From assembly GCF_023100905.1 (NCBI RefSeq), contig NZ_CP064686.1, forward strand, positions 3,596,001-3,660,000: DNA of 64,000 nucleotides, written 5' to 3'. Positions 42,824 to 52,578 of the stretch are shown here, piece after piece (position 1 is the first letter of the stretch; the number at the start of each line of letters is the position of its first letter). The notes under the pieces are model-generated. The model saw only the letters and a list, made by a program, of their open reading frames with translations. It had not been told where the DNA came from and did not search any database. The position numbers and the translations under genes are program-made. This stretch comes from Bradyrhizobium sp. 4. GTDB lineage: Bacteria; Pseudomonadota; Alphaproteobacteria; Rhizobiales; Xanthobacteraceae.

Positions 42824-43771
42824 TCAGCCCAATCCTTTCAGCCACGCGCCGATCTCGCTCACGGCGACATTGGCCTCACGCAGCAATTTTCCCATCGTGA
42901 TGAAGCCGTGGAACTGGCCGGGATAGTGCTTGGTAGCCACGGGCACGCCGGCCTGCTTCAGGCGCTGGGCATATTCGTCGCCTTCGTCGCGCAGGGGATC
43001 GGCACCGGCGGTGAGCACATAGGCCGGCGGCAGCCCGGCCAGGTTTGTCGCCCGTGCCGGCGAGGCGCGCCAGTCGTGGATATCGGCGGCGCCGTTGAGA
43101 TAATGGTCGCGAAACCAGCGGATCACCGAATGCGTCAGCAGCACGCTGGTCTCGGGCTCGCGGTGAGAGCCATGCGTCATGGCGAAATCGGTCGCCGGGT
43201 AGATCAACAACTGGGCCGCGATCGCGGGACCGTTGCCGTCGCGCGCGGCGAGCGCGACGACGGCGGCGAGATTGCCGCCAGCGCTGTCGCCGCCGATCGA
43301 AAGCCGGGAGGCGTCGATGCCGAGCTCGCGCGCGTTGGCGGCGACCCATTTGGTCGCGGCGATCGCGTCATCAATGGCGGCGGGAAATTTGTGCTCGGGC
43401 GCGAGGCGGTAATCCACCGAGATCACGATCAGCGCGCCGGCGTCGGCGAGCTGGCGGCAGACGACGTCATGGGAATCGAGATCGCCGATCACCCAGCCGC
43501 CACCGTGGAAGAACACCAGCGCTGGCGACAAACCATCATGCCGGCGCGGCTCCTTCGGAACATAGAGACGCGCGGGAATGGCGCCGTGCGGTGCCGGGAT
43601 CGATAGCGGCGTGACGCGCGCGAGGTCCGGTGGCTCGGGATTGGTCGCAAAGCGTGCCTGCGCGTAATAGGCCCGCGCTTCCGGCGCGGTCAGAGTCTCG
43701 TAGGCGGGCCGGCCGGCCTCCTGGAAGGCCTTGTAGACGGCGGCGGCATCGGGATCGAGCACGACGGGCAT
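42824..43771 (-). CDS. Alpha/beta hydrolase, hormone-sensitive lipase family (315 aa)
   Basis: Family IV esterase signature: oxyanion-hole HGGGWVIGDLDSHD (about residue 88), nucleophile GDSAGGNLAA (Ser about residue 159), acid in DPLRDEGDEYAQRL, and the late His in HGFITMG. Soluble, no signal peptide. Hydrolyses short-chain esters. The neighbouring BASS transporter suggests uptake and hydrolysis of an ester-bearing organic acid (inference). Confidence 0.9.
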   Translation of the reverse strand: MPVVLDPDAAAVYKAFQEAGRPAYETLTAPEARAYYAQARFATNPEPPDLARVTPLSIPAPHGAIPARLYVPKEPRRHDGLSPALVFFHGGGWVIGDLDSHDVVCRQLADAGALIVISVDYRLAPEHKFPAAIDDAIAATKWVAANARELGIDASRLSIGGDSAGGNLAAVVALAARDGNGPAIAAQLLIYPATDFAMTHGSHREPETSVLLTHSVIRWFRDHYLNGAADIHDWRASPARATNLAGLPPAYVLTAGADPLRDEGDEYAQRLKQAGVPVATKHYPGQFHGFITMGKLLREANVAVSEIGAWLKGLG

Positions 43772-44017
43772 GGGGGAGCGACCTTGCGGGTTTCTGATTG
43801 TTCGTTGGACGTCGTTTTCGGGGGCGATGCCCGCCTGACCCCTGAGAGGAGTGCTCGACTATCCCATCCGGGGGCCGATCTGGCCAGACCGGGCCGGGAA
43901 GGGCAGGGATGCCGCCCTTCCCCCGCCGTATTCGCCGTGTTAACCGGATGGCCTGCGAGCGGCGGTATCCCCTGTAGAATGTCCAGCAAGCCCGATTCGC
44001 TGTTGAAGCCGCGCGAG

Positions 44018-45013
44018 ATGTTTCGAACATTTACTCTGACAGGTCTTGCGGCGCTTCTGGCCGCCACCGCACTGACGGCTGCGACGCCCGCGCAGGCGCA
44101 GATCGGTACGATCTTCTCCGATCCGCCGCCGCTGCGGCCGCCCGGCAACATTCCGCGTGGCCAGCCCCAGCCGCAGCAGCAGATGCCCGACGACGACGAA
44201 GAGGTGCCGGAGCTGCCGCCGCAGGGCCGTGTGCTGCCGTCGCGTCCGATGGCGCCACCGCCGGGTCGGCAGGGCAATGTGATGCCGGGGCCGGTCGAGA
44301 CCCAGCCTCTGGCGCCGCCGCCAGGGTCTAGCGCAGCTCCGCCAAACCAGCCGCCGTCCGTCGCGGTCGCTCCACCCAATCCGCAAGGCGCGCCGGGTCA
44401 GCGCCAGCCGCAGCAGAAGGGCGCGCCCGGAGGCGCAGTCCCGCAGACGCCGGCGAGCCTTCAGCCGGGCGACGAGGTCGTTACCGAGCCGCCGGCCCAG
44501 AAGATCGTGAACAAGAAGGCGACCTTCTCCGGTCTCGACAAGATCACCGGGCGCATCATCAATTTCGACGAGGAGATCGGCGAGACCGTGCAGTTCGGTG
44601 CGCTGCGCGTCAAAACCGACGCCTGCTACACGCGGCCGGCGACCGAGGCCGCCAACACCGACGCCTTCGTCGAGGTCGACGAGATCACCTTGCAGGGTGA
44701 GGTGAAGCGCATCTTCTCGGGCTGGATGTACGCGGCAAGTCCAGGCCTGCACGGCGTCGAGCACCCGATCTACGATATCTGGCTCACCGACTGCAAAGAG
44801 CCGCAGCAGACGATTGCGACCGCGGCACCGGATCCCGGCACCAAGCCGCCACCGCCGCCGCCCGCGCAGAAGAAGGCCGCGCCCAAGCAGGTGCAGCAGC
44901 GTCCGCCGCAGCCGCTGCCGCCGATCCAGCAGCAGCAGCCGGCACCGCCGCCACCACCTCCGCCGCCCGAGCAGCGCCCGGGTCTGTTCGGTATCCCCGG
45001 GTTCGGCCGCTAG
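44018..45013 (+). CDS. DUF2155 exported protein with Pro-rich arms (331 aa)
   Basis: The DUF2155 core is at about residues 165-250: KATFSGLDKITGRIINFDEEIGETVQFGALRVKTDACYTRPATEAANTDAFVEVDE ... IFSGWMYAASPGLHGVEHPIYDIWLTDCK, with two Cys. On both sides are long Pro/Gln-rich low-complexity arms, longer than in most relatives. The ATG at 44018 gives a signal peptide (TLTGLAALLAATALTAATPAQA); the ATG at 43979 would add 13 residues. Family function unknown; conserved next to aat and NDUFA12 in alphaproteobacteria. Confidence 0.85.
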   Translation: MFRTFTLTGLAALLAATALTAATPAQAQIGTIFSDPPPLRPPGNIPRGQPQPQQQMPDDDEEVPELPPQGRVLPSRPMAPPPGRQGNVMPGPVETQPLAPPPGSSAAPPNQPPSVAVAPPNPQGAPGQRQPQQKGAPGGAVPQTPASLQPGDEVVTEPPAQKIVNKKATFSGLDKITGRIINFDEEIGETVQFGALRVKTDACYTRPATEAANTDAFVEVDEITLQGEVKRIFSGWMYAASPGLHGVEHPIYDIWLTDCKEPQQTIATAAPDPGTKPPPPPPAQKKAAPKQVQQRPPQPLPPIQQQQPAPPPPPPPPEQRPGLFGIPGFGR

Positions 45014-45046
45014 GCCAAATCCCCGGGGGTTGGCTAATATCCCTGA

Positions 45047-45727
45047 TTATTGCCGCGCGGCGATGATCTCGAGCGCGCGTGCGCCCGGCATCGCTTCGCC
45101 GGCGGAGAGCCTCAGGAAATCGCCGGGCTCGCCCGCGAGCGCCTTGTCGAGCAGCGCGGTGTAGCGCCGCCGCGAAATCTCGGCCGCGCCAAAACTCTTC
45201 AGGTGCTCGGTGACGTACTGGGTGTCGAGCAGCTCGAAGCCGCCATGGATGAGCCGCGCGACCAGATGCACCAGCGCGACCTTGGAGGCATCGCGCGCGG
45301 TGTGGAACATGCTCTCGCCGAAAAAGGCCCGGCCCAGGCTGACGCCATAAAGCCCGCCGACGAGGTCCTCGCCCTGCCAGGCCTCGACGCTGTGGCAATG
45401 GCCGAGCTCGTACAGCCCGCCATAGAGGTCGCGGATGCGCTTGTTGATCCAGGTGTCCTCGCGCCCGGCCTGCGGCGCGGCGCAGCCGGCGATCGTTGCC
45501 TTGAAGGCGGTGTTGACGGTCACACGGAATGAATCCGAACGTACGGTGCGCGCAAGCCGCGAGGCCACGCGAAATCCGTCGAGCGGGATGACCCCGCGCA
45601 ACTCCGGCTCGACCCAGAACAGGGTCGGATCATCGGCGCTTTCGGCCATCGGAAAGATGCCGCAGGCATAGGCGCGCAGCAGAACGGCCGGCGTGATTTC
45701 AGACGGGGCAGAGTCGCGCGAAGTCAT
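45047..45727 (-). CDS. aat: Leucyl/phenylalanyl-tRNA--protein transferase (226 aa)
   Basis: The Aat signature [44 protein letters not shown] opens the protein. [34 protein letters not shown] and [24 protein letters not shown] follow. It adds Leu or Phe to proteins with N-terminal Arg or Lys, marking them for ClpAP through ClpS (N-end rule). Convergent with the DUF2155 gene (33 bases between the stops). Confidence 0.96.
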   Translation of the reverse strand: MTSRDSAPSEITPAVLLRAYACGIFPMAESADDPTLFWVEPELRGVIPLDGFRVASRLARTVRSDSFRVTVNTAFKATIAGCAAPQAGREDTWINKRIRDLYGGLYELGHCHSVEAWQGEDLVGGLYGVSLGRAFFGESMFHTARDASKVALVHLVARLIHGGFELLDTQYVTEHLKSFGAAEISRRRYTALLDKALAGEPGDFLRLSAGEAMPGARALEIIAARQ

Positions 45728-45777
45728 GGCTCGCCATAATAGCAGGATCGCAATGCGGTTGCGATGGGCGGTGCAGA

Positions 45778-46893
45778 TCAGTTCGCTGCGGCAGCAGCCG
45801 GCTTGCCGGCGGCAACTGGGACACGGCGGAACATCAACATGACGCGGGTTCCGGAATGGGTGGGGTCGCGCTCGACCGAAGCATCGAGCTTCGTGGCCAT
45901 GGCTGCGACGATGCGCTGGCCCATGCCGGTGGAGCGCGGATCGGCCTTGACGTTGTCGCCGACACCATCGTCGCTGATCGACAGCAGGAGATCGTCGCCC
46001 TGCGAGGTCAGCTCCACATGAATCGGGCCGGCGCCGTCAGGGTAGGCGTATTTCACCGCATTCATCACCAGCTCGTTGACGATGATGCCGACGGCGACCG
46101 CACGGTCCGGATCGATCTCGATCGGTTCGGCCTTCAGCGTCAGGCGCGACATCCGATTGCCCTCGGCCGAGCGGCGCAAATCCTCAAGCAGCGAGTCCAG
46201 ATACTGGTTCAGGACCACGCTCTTCAGGTCCTGCGAGGTGTAGAGGCGGCGGTGCACCTGCGCGACCGCGGCGACGCGGCCCATCGCATTGGTCAACGCA
46301 GCCTTGACCTCGTCCTGCGCAGCGGAGCTTGCCTGCAGATGCAGCAGGGAGGCGATGATCTGGAGCGAGTTGCCGACGCGGTGGTTGACCTCGCGCAGCA
46401 GCATTTCGCGTTCGGCGGCAAGGGCCGCGTAGCGGTCGCGCGAGGCATGGATCTCGGCTTCGGCTTCCTCGCGCGCCTTCTGCATTTCGGCCTGGCGCAG
46501 CGCGCCCTCGGCCGCGACGTGAAGCAGGGGGATGAAATCGCCCTTGACGTCCTTGACGAGATAATCGGCCGCCCCCGCCTTCAGCGCCGTCACCGCAATG
46601 CTGGAATCCTGCGACGCCGTGACGAAGACCACCGGCGGCGCGCCCGGGATCGCCATGATCTGCTCAAGCGTCTCCAGCCCGTCGAGGCCGGGCATGTACT
46701 GGTCGAGCGCCACGACGTCGATGCCGCGGTCAATGCTGTCCTGCGCGCCCGCGCGGCGGATGAGCTCGAGGCCTTCCTCGCCGCTTGCGGCGTGAACGAC
46801 CTTGTAGCCGCGCCGTGTCAGGCCGCGATCGACCAGACGCGCAAGCGCCCCGTCGTCGTCGATGTAGAGCAGTGTGGGCATGCGCTGGTTCAT
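45778..46893 (-). CDS. Response regulator fused to a HisKA_2/HWE-type histidine kinase (371 aa)
   Basis: Residues 1-130 are a receiver ([12 protein letters not shown], Asp in [11 protein letters not shown], Lys in YLVKDVKG). Then come a coiled coil and a HisKA_2-type dimerisation helix with [23 protein letters not shown] (His about 173), and an HATPase ([35 protein letters not shown]). This receiver-first arrangement occurs in rhizobial general-stress signalling, where such kinases phosphorylate PhyR-type regulators. Third gene of a cassette with 4-bp overlaps. Confidence 0.88.
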   Translation of the reverse strand: MNQRMPTLLYIDDDGALARLVDRGLTRRGYKVVHAASGEEGLELIRRAGAQDSIDRGIDVVALDQYMPGLDGLETLEQIMAIPGAPPVVFVTASQDSSIAVTALKAGAADYLVKDVKGDFIPLLHVAAEGALRQAEMQKAREEAEAEIHASRDRYAALAAEREMLLREVNHRVGNSLQIIASLLHLQASSAAQDEVKAALTNAMGRVAAVAQVHRRLYTSQDLKSVVLNQYLDSLLEDLRRSAEGNRMSRLTLKAEPIEIDPDRAVAVGIIVNELVMNAVKYAYPDGAGPIHVELTSQGDDLLLSISDDGVGDNVKADPRSTGMGQRIVAAMATKLDASVERDPTHSGTRVMLMFRRVPVAAGKPAAAAAN

Positions 46894-47330
46894 GGGGCGG
46901 CGGGCGGGACCTGGATGACCGAGAAGAACAAGCCGAGCTGCCGGATGGCATTGGCGAAATTCTCGTAGTTCACGGGCTTGGTGATGTAGACATTGCAGCC
47001 GAGCTCGTAGCAGCGCTTGATTTCCTGGGAATCGTCGGTGGTGGTCAGCACCACGACGGGCGAGGCCTTCAGATATTTGTTCTCCTTGATCTGCTTGAGA
47101 ATGTCGATCCCGGTCATGTCGGGAAGGTTGAGATCGAGCAGGATCAGGAGCGCATTACCTTTCTGCACGAGCCCGCTGCCGTCGGGCCCGAACAGGTATT
47201 TCATCGCATCCGTGCCGTTGGCAAAGGAGATGATCTCGTTGTTGACGCCGGATCTTCGGATGTTCCGCTCGATCAGCCGCGCGTGCCCTTCGTCGTCCTC
47301 GATCATGATGATGCTGACGGGTTGAGTCAT
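46890..47330 (-). CDS. Single-domain response regulator, Rcp1-like (146 aa)
   Basis: A receiver with IMIEDDEGHARLIERNIRRSG, the phosphoacceptor in LLILLDLNLPDMTG, the Thr in VVVLTTTDD, and Lys in VYITKPVNYENF. This Rcp1-like type usually partners bacteriophytochrome or CHASE-type kinases. It overlaps both neighbours by 4 bases (ATGA), so it is translated in a coupled unit. Confidence 0.9.
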   Translation of the reverse strand: MTQPVSIIMIEDDEGHARLIERNIRRSGVNNEIISFANGTDAMKYLFGPDGSGLVQKGNALLILLDLNLPDMTGIDILKQIKENKYLKASPVVVLTTTDDSQEIKRCYELGCNVYITKPVNYENFANAIRQLGLFFSVIQVPPAAP

Positions 47331-48844
47331 TGATCCGCGTTCCGGTTGCTGGTGTTCCAGGTGATGGGCAGCGTGATGGTGAAGGTACTGCCCGTATTCA
47401 GTTCCGATGATACCGACATGGTGCCGCCGAGGCGACGCACAAGTGCACGCACATGCGCAAGACCGATGCCCTGACCGGGCTTGTCCTGGGTTCCGGCGCG
47501 GCGAAACAGGTCGAAGATCCGCTGGTGGTCCTTGGGGTCGATGCCGCGGCCGTTATCGCTGATTTCGAAGATTGCGTAGCCGAGCTTGGTGCGCCCGCGG
47601 ATTTTGATCTCGCCGGGGACGCCGGGCTTGAGATATTTGATGGCGTTGTCGATCAGATTGGAGAAGATCTGCTCCAGCGCCAGGCGGTCGCTGACGAGAT
47701 TGGGCAGGGGGGCTACTTGGATCTCCGCCTGCGCCTCGGCGGCCTGATGCGCCAGCGTCGATACGATCGCTTCGATCAGCTCGGCCGTGTCGATCTTTTC
47801 CGGCTGGAACTCGCGCCGGCCCTCGCGGGTGAGATTGAGGATCGCCGAGATCAGGCGGTCCATTTTGGCGATCGACGACTTGATGAAGCCCAGCGCTTCG
47901 GAAAAATCCGCTGAGAGCTGCTTGTCGGGACCTTCGAGCGCGATCTCGCCGTCCGGCAGCGGCGGCCCGTCGGCCGGGACGTGGGTAAGGCCGCCGATAC
48001 GGCGGAAAATGTCGCCGCCGAGCTCTTCGAGTTCGCTGGTGAAGCCCATGATGTTGACGAGTGGCGAGCGCAGATCGTGGCTGACGATATAGGCAAAGCG
48101 CTGGATCTCGTTGTTGGCTTCGCGCAGATCGGCCGTGCGTTCGTCGACCACGGCTTCCAGGTTGACGTTGGCATCGCGCAGGCGCGCCTCGGCATCGTCA
48201 CGGGCGCCGGCCGAGCGCCGCACCAGCCAGATCGATATCAGCGCCAGCAGCACGACGAGGCCGGAGCCGATGCCGGTCATCGACGCGGCGAGGGTCTGGC
48301 TGCGATCCGAATTGACCGTTCGGAGCCGGAACAGCCGCTCCTCCTCCTGAATCATCCCTGTCGCGACATTGGCGATCACGGCTGTTGCGTCCGTGGAGGC
48401 GATCTCACGGACCAGCGCTGCGGCCTTCTCCGGCTCACCCCGCCGGATGAAATCCATCTCCTGCGCGAACTGCCCGAGCCGGGTCTCGATCGCCGCGCTC
48501 AGCTTCTCGATGCTTTGGCGTTGCGCCGGGTTGTCGCCGATCAGGCGCGTGAGCTTGTCGAGAGCGGGGATGACGGCCGCCACGGCCTTGTCATGCTCGA
48601 CCTTGAAATCCGCCCCTTGTGTCAGAAGGTAGCCGCGGGCGGCGCTCTCGGCCCGCCGGATTTCCAGCAGGAGGGCGTTGATCTGGTTCTCCGCCTCGAT
48701 GGTGTGAACCACCCATTTGCTGTCGTCTCTCGCCTTGTTGACGAGATAGACGGAGCCGGCGCTGATCACGGTCAGCACCAGGAGTCCCGCTGCGAACAGC
48801 AGGATCTGCCAAAATGTACGCCGTCGCTGCGCGTCAGCGGTCAC
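47327..48844 (-). CDS. CHASE3 sensor histidine kinase (505 aa)
   Basis: A GTG start at 48844. Two membrane helices (about 10-30 and 185-205) bracket a CHASE3 domain (RRAESAARGYLLTQG). A coiled-coil linker (VDERTADLREANNEIQRFAYIVSHDLRSPLVNIMGF) places the His in VSHDLRSPL (about residue 255). The HATPase shows NLIDNAIKYLKPG, ISDNGRGIDPKD, and GIGLAHVRALVRRLGG. This is the phytochrome-like HisKA class. An EcfG-type promoter lies upstream, so the whole cassette is probably stress-induced. Confidence 0.92.
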   Translation of the reverse strand: MTADAQRRRTFWQILLFAAGLLVLTVISAGSVYLVNKARDDSKWVVHTIEAENQINALLLEIRRAESAARGYLLTQGADFKVEHDKAVAAVIPALDKLTRLIGDNPAQRQSIEKLSAAIETRLGQFAQEMDFIRRGEPEKAAALVREIASTDATAVIANVATGMIQEEERLFRLRTVNSDRSQTLAASMTGIGSGLVVLLALISIWLVRRSAGARDDAEARLRDANVNLEAVVDERTADLREANNEIQRFAYIVSHDLRSPLVNIMGFTSELEELGGDIFRRIGGLTHVPADGPPLPDGEIALEGPDKQLSADFSEALGFIKSSIAKMDRLISAILNLTREGRREFQPEKIDTAELIEAIVSTLAHQAAEAQAEIQVAPLPNLVSDRLALEQIFSNLIDNAIKYLKPGVPGEIKIRGRTKLGYAIFEISDNGRGIDPKDHQRIFDLFRRAGTQDKPGQGIGLAHVRALVRRLGGTMSVSSELNTGSTFTITLPITWNTSNRNADQ

Positions 48845-48911
48845 GACGGTCTCGCTCGATCAGGATTGCCGGACTTCAAAACGCCCCCTCGGAACTGTCC
48901 CCATCGTCCCA

Positions 48912-48936
48912 AACGCGATTGGGGCCAAAGGGTTCC
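48912..48936 (-). promoter_or_regulatory. EcfG-type general-stress promoter for the signalling cassette
   Basis: On the minus strand GGAAC (48932-48936), 16 bases, CGTT (48912-48915): no mismatch, 68 bases before the GTG of the CHASE3 kinase gene. Confidence 0.72.
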
Positions 48937-48950
48937 ATGCGGAGGGACGG

Positions 48951-50309
48951 CTACTTCGGGGCGGGTTCCGCCTTGCCGGCAAGATATTGTTCCAGCCAGT
49001 GGATGTGGTAGTCGCCGTTGATGATGTCGTCTTCGCGCACCAGAGCGCGGAACAGCGGCAGCGTGGTCTCGATCCCCTCGACCACCATCTCGTCCAGCGC
49101 CCGGCGCAGCCGCATCAGGCACTCGCCGCGGGTCTTGCCGTGCACGATCAGCTTGCCGACCAGCGAGTCGTAATAAGGCGGGATCGTGTAGCCCTGATAG
49201 ACGGCGGAATCGATCCGCACACCGAGCCCGCCGGGCGGGTGATACTGCGTGATGCGGCCGGGCGAAGGACGAAAGGTCTGCGGATTCTCGGCGTTGATGC
49301 GGCACTCGATCGCGTGGCCGATGACCTGGACCTCTTCCTGCCTCGCCGGCAGGTCGCCGCCGGCGGCGATGCGGATCTGCTCCAGCACGAGGTCGATGTC
49401 GGTGATGCTCTCGGTGACGGGATGCTCGACCTGGATGCGCGTGTTCATCTCGATGAAGTAGAACTCGCCGTCCTCGAACAGGAATTCGATGGTGCCGACG
49501 CCGAGATATTTCATCTCGCGCATCGCCTTGGCGCAGGTCTCGCCGATCTTGGCGCGTGCAGCCGCGGTCAGCACGGGCGAGGGGCCTTCCTCCCAAACCT
49601 TCTGGTGGCGTCGCTGCAGCGAGCAGTCGCGTTCGCCGAGATGAATCGCGCCGCCGCGGCCGTCGCCGAGGATCTGGATCTCGATGTGACGCGGCTTCTG
49701 CAGATATTTCTCGAGGTAGACGGAGGCATCGCCGAAAGCGGATTTGGCCTCGTTGGCAGCCGTCGACAGCGCGACCTGAAGATCGGCCTCGCTCTCGGCC
49801 ACCTTCATGCCGCGGCCGCCGCCGCCCGCCGCGGCCTTGACCAGCACGGGGAAGCCGATCTTCCTGGCGATCGCCATCGCGTCGTCGTTGGGGCCGACCC
49901 CTCCGTCGGAGCCGGGCACCACGGGAATGCCGAGCTTCTTGGCAGTCCTCTTGGCCTCGATCTTGTCGCCCATCAGGCGGATGTGCTCGGCCTTCGGGCC
50001 GATGAAATGCAAATTATGCTCGGCGAGGATTTCGGCGAAGCGCGCGTTCTCCGACAGGAAGCCGTAGCCGGGATGCACGGCATCGGCGCCGGTGATCTCG
50101 CAGGCCGCGAGCAGCGCGGGCACGTTGAGATAGCTGTCCTTGGACGCCGGCGGCCCGATGCACACGCTCTCGTCCGACAGGCGCACATGCATGGCATCGG
50201 CGTCGGCGGTGGAATGCACGGCGACGGTCGCGATCCCGAGCTCCTTGCAGGCCCTGAGGATGCGAAGGGCGATCTCGCCGCGATTGGCTATGAGGATCTT
50301 GTCGAACAT
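48951..50309 (-). CDS. accC: Biotin carboxylase subunit of acetyl-CoA carboxylase (452 aa)
   Basis: ATP-grasp enzyme that carboxylates biotin on AccB for malonyl-CoA synthesis. Full-length with the canonical start [26 protein letters not shown], the ATP loop [13 protein letters not shown], the metal and substrate segment [29 protein letters not shown], and ECRINAE. Same direction as accB and aroQ (gaps of 60 and 37 bases), the usual alphaproteobacterial order. Confidence 0.98.
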   Translation of the reverse strand: MFDKILIANRGEIALRILRACKELGIATVAVHSTADADAMHVRLSDESVCIGPPASKDSYLNVPALLAACEITGADAVHPGYGFLSENARFAEILAEHNLHFIGPKAEHIRLMGDKIEAKRTAKKLGIPVVPGSDGGVGPNDDAMAIARKIGFPVLVKAAAGGGGRGMKVAESEADLQVALSTAANEAKSAFGDASVYLEKYLQKPRHIEIQILGDGRGGAIHLGERDCSLQRRHQKVWEEGPSPVLTAAARAKIGETCAKAMREMKYLGVGTIEFLFEDGEFYFIEMNTRIQVEHPVTESITDIDLVLEQIRIAAGGDLPARQEEVQVIGHAIECRINAENPQTFRPSPGRITQYHPPGGLGVRIDSAVYQGYTIPPYYDSLVGKLIVHGKTRGECLMRLRRALDEMVVEGIETTLPLFRALVREDDIINGDYHIHWLEQYLAGKAEPAPK

Positions 50310-50369
50310 GGTGTCCTTATTGGACTGACGCGCGGAAAGCGGCGAGGGCGATGAGACCGCCCTCGAACG

Positions 50370-50858
50370 TCACTCAATGATCACGAGTGGCTCGCCGTAC
50401 TCGACCGGCTGGCCGTCCTCGATCACGATCTGCGTCACCGTGCCGGCGCGCGGCGAGGGAATCTGGTTCATTGTCTTCATGGCTTCGATGATCAGCAGCG
50501 TCTGGCCGACCGAGACCTTGCTACCAACCTCGATGAACGGCTTGGCGCCGGGCTCCGGCGCCCAATAGGCGGTGCCGACCATCGGCGAGGTTACGGCGCC
50601 GGGATGCTTCGACAGGTCGGCAGCGGCAGGCGCGGCGGCAGCTGCAGCCACCGGGAGCGCGGCGGGGGCGGCCGCCATCTGCATCGGCATGGTCGCGGCG
50701 ACGCTGATGTTGCGGGCGACGCGCAGGCGCAGGCCGGCACGCTCGATCTCGATTTCGGTGAGGCTGGTCTCATCGAGCAGCAAGGCGAGCTCGCGGACGA
50801 GGGCGGAATCCTCGCTGGAAAACTTTGCGGCTGCTTTGTCGTCTGGCTGGCGCGCCAT
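50370..50858 (-). CDS. accB: Biotin carboxyl carrier protein of acetyl-CoA carboxylase (162 aa)
   Basis: The C-terminal biotinyl domain has the biotin-attachment site [11 protein letters not shown] (Lys of AMKTM). The N-terminal 50 residues are the helical AccB part ([30 protein letters not shown]), joined by an Ala/Pro linker. The ATG at 50858 starts [13 protein letters not shown]. It carries carboxyl groups between AccC and the carboxyltransferase. Confidence 0.97.
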   Translation of the reverse strand: MARQPDDKAAAKFSSEDSALVRELALLLDETSLTEIEIERAGLRLRVARNISVAATMPMQMAAAPAALPVAAAAAAPAAADLSKHPGAVTSPMVGTAYWAPEPGAKPFIEVGSKVSVGQTLLIIEAMKTMNQIPSPRAGTVTQIVIEDGQPVEYGEPLVIIE

Positions 50859-50895
50859 GTTGTTTGATCCGAATGTTCTGTGTGAAGGGGGAGCG

Positions 50896-51363
50896 TCAGG
50901 CTTTGGGCTTGATGCCGAGCTTGGCGGCAAGGCCCTGGATGGCGAGGCGGTAGCCCTCGATGCCGAAACCGCAGAGCGAGGCGAAGGCCGCGCGCGCGGT
51001 GTAGGAGTGATGTCGGAAATTCTCGCGGGCGTGGATGTTGGTGACGTGCACCTCGACCGTCGGGATCTGCACCGCCAGCAGCGCGTCGTGCAGCGCGATC
51101 GACGTGTGCGAATAGCCGCCGGCATTGATGATGATGCCCTTCATCTTGCGGGCATGTGCCTCGTGGATGAAGTCGATCAGCTCGCCCTCGCGGTTGGACT
51201 GCCGGCAGTCCGCCTTGAGGCCGAACGTCGTTGCCGTCTCCCGGCACAGCGCCTCGACGTCGGCCAGCGACGCATGCCCGTACTTCTCGGGCTCGCGTGT
51301 CCCCAACATGTTGAGGTTCGGCCCGTTCAGGACAAGGATCGTGTCGGTTGCTGGTTCGGCCAT
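50896..51363 (-). CDS. aroQ: 3-dehydroquinate dehydratase, type II (155 aa)
   Basis: Shikimate pathway enzyme. Conserved motifs: [21 protein letters not shown] (catalytic Tyr), [37 protein letters not shown] (Asn, His), and [21 protein letters not shown]. Normal length for the dodecameric type II enzyme. It lies upstream of accB in the same direction, a common alphaproteobacterial arrangement. Confidence 0.97.
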   Translation of the reverse strand: MAEPATDTILVLNGPNLNMLGTREPEKYGHASLADVEALCRETATTFGLKADCRQSNREGELIDFIHEAHARKMKGIIINAGGYSHTSIALHDALLAVQIPTVEVHVTNIHARENFRHHSYTARAAFASLCGFGIEGYRLAIQGLAAKLGIKPKA

Positions 51364-51569
51364 TCCAATCCCGCAAGAGGTGCTTCGGCGTGGCGGGGGT
51401 TATAGGTAACAAAGCGCGTGAGGGGAAGCCTTGAAGGACCTCCGAGCTGGCTTCAGATGCCTCATCCGGGGTGCAAAAACCTGTGCGCAAGCTACGGAAA
51501 TTGCTTGTTAACCAGTCCGAAGCATGGCTGCCGCAGCGCCAGAGGGGCTGGGTCTCCCGAGAGACCGAA

Positions 51570-51597
51570 AGCCCCCGCCGATCTCTCGGCGGGGGCT
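51570..51597 (-). terminator. Terminator of the DUF1236 gene
   Basis: AGCCCCCGCCGA and TCGGCGGGGGCT form a perfect 12-base stem with a 4-base loop, 30 bases past the stop of 51627. A smaller hairpin (GGTCTC/GAGACC) precedes it at 51551-51566. Confidence 0.82.
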
Positions 51598-51626
51598 CGT
51601 GCGGACGGGTCGGTCAGGCTCCCGGC

Positions 51627-52436
51627 TTACCCCTCGATGACGTACACGATCTCGCGCGTCTGCGGACGAACGATCACGTACTGGCCGTGCACGAAGATCA
51701 CCTCGTAGCCGCGCCACTCCGGATAGATCTCGACGATCCGCGGCGGGAGCGGGTGGAAATGAACGCTGGCAGGGATCGTCGTGCCGACCGAGATGTTGAA
51801 GTTGACGTTGGTCGTTTCCTCGATCTTGGTCGACTTGATCGCGGATGTGATCTCGGTCCGCTTCTCGGGCGGCGGTGCAGAAGCGGTCGCGGAGGCCGTG
51901 CCGGTCGTGGTCTGAGACTTGGTATCGGCAGCCTTGTTGTCCGCACCCTTGGTCTGACTGTCTGCGCCCTTGGTCTGGGCGTTCATATTGCCGCTCTTGG
52001 TGTCAGTCTCCGTGCTCTTGGACTTGTCCGTCTGGGACTTGTCCATCGTGCTCTTCGACTTGTCCTGCGCTGCCTTGTCCTGCGCGGACTTATCCTGCGC
52101 GCCTTGGGCGTGCTCACCCTTCGCCGCGCCGGCCTTCTCGTCGGCCGCGTTCTTGTTCATCGCGCCGGACTTGTCCATCCCACCCGACGACTTCTCCTCG
52201 GCTGCACCGCCGGGCTTCATGGCGCCGCCAGTCTGGCCGACGGTGCCCTTCTCCTGAGCGGATTCACGGCCCATCGAGCCGCCGCGCTCGGCGGCGCCGG
52301 AAGGCTGCGAGTGCTGCGTCGGCTGCGCGCCAGCGCCGCCACCGCTGTCGCGGTTCATGGTGCCCTGTGCGTTCGCCAGACCGGTGCCGGCGACGAGCGC
52401 GAGCGCGGCGACCGAGATCATAAAGCGGTTAGACAT
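51627..52436 (-). CDS. DUF1236-family exported protein with long repetitive middle (269 aa)
   Basis: A signal peptide (MISVAALALVAGTGLANAQ) precedes about 140 residues of Lys/Ser/Thr/Asp/Gln-rich repeats (DKSAQDKAAQDKSKSTMDKS), reminiscent of hydrophilic stress-protective proteins. The C-terminal DUF1236 domain (about 190-269: NVNFNISVGTTIPASVHFHPLPPRIVEIYPEWRGYEVIFVHGQYVIVRP) is a periplasmic module of unknown function, found in many Bradyrhizobium copies. The EcfG promoter upstream makes it a probable general-stress gene. Confidence 0.88.
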   Translation of the reverse strand: MSNRFMISVAALALVAGTGLANAQGTMNRDSGGGAGAQPTQHSQPSGAAERGGSMGRESAQEKGTVGQTGGAMKPGGAAEEKSSGGMDKSGAMNKNAADEKAGAAKGEHAQGAQDKSAQDKAAQDKSKSTMDKSQTDKSKSTETDTKSGNMNAQTKGADSQTKGADNKAADTKSQTTTGTASATASAPPPEKRTEITSAIKSTKIEETTNVNFNISVGTTIPASVHFHPLPPRIVEIYPEWRGYEVIFVHGQYVIVRPQTREIVYVIEG

Positions 52437-52480
52437 TGAATTCTCCTCACGTGTTTCTCTGCGTCATTGCCCGCGCCGAC

Positions 52481-52505
52481 AACGAAAGGAGGTATCAGGA
52501 GTTCC
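52481..52505 (-). promoter_or_regulatory. EcfG-type general-stress promoter
   Basis: On the minus strand GGAAC (52501-52505), 16 bases, CGTT (52481-52484): no mismatch, 45 bases before the DUF1236 start. Confidence 0.75.
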
Positions 52506-52578
52506 GGAACATTGGCGGTTCCGCGGCATTTGTTTGTTGAACGCCAGATGAACGCGCGCGCCAGATTTCGGCGCAATG

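Noticed and set aside
48987..50354. 455-codon plus-strand frame opposite accC
   Set aside because: Antisense shadow of a universally conserved gene.
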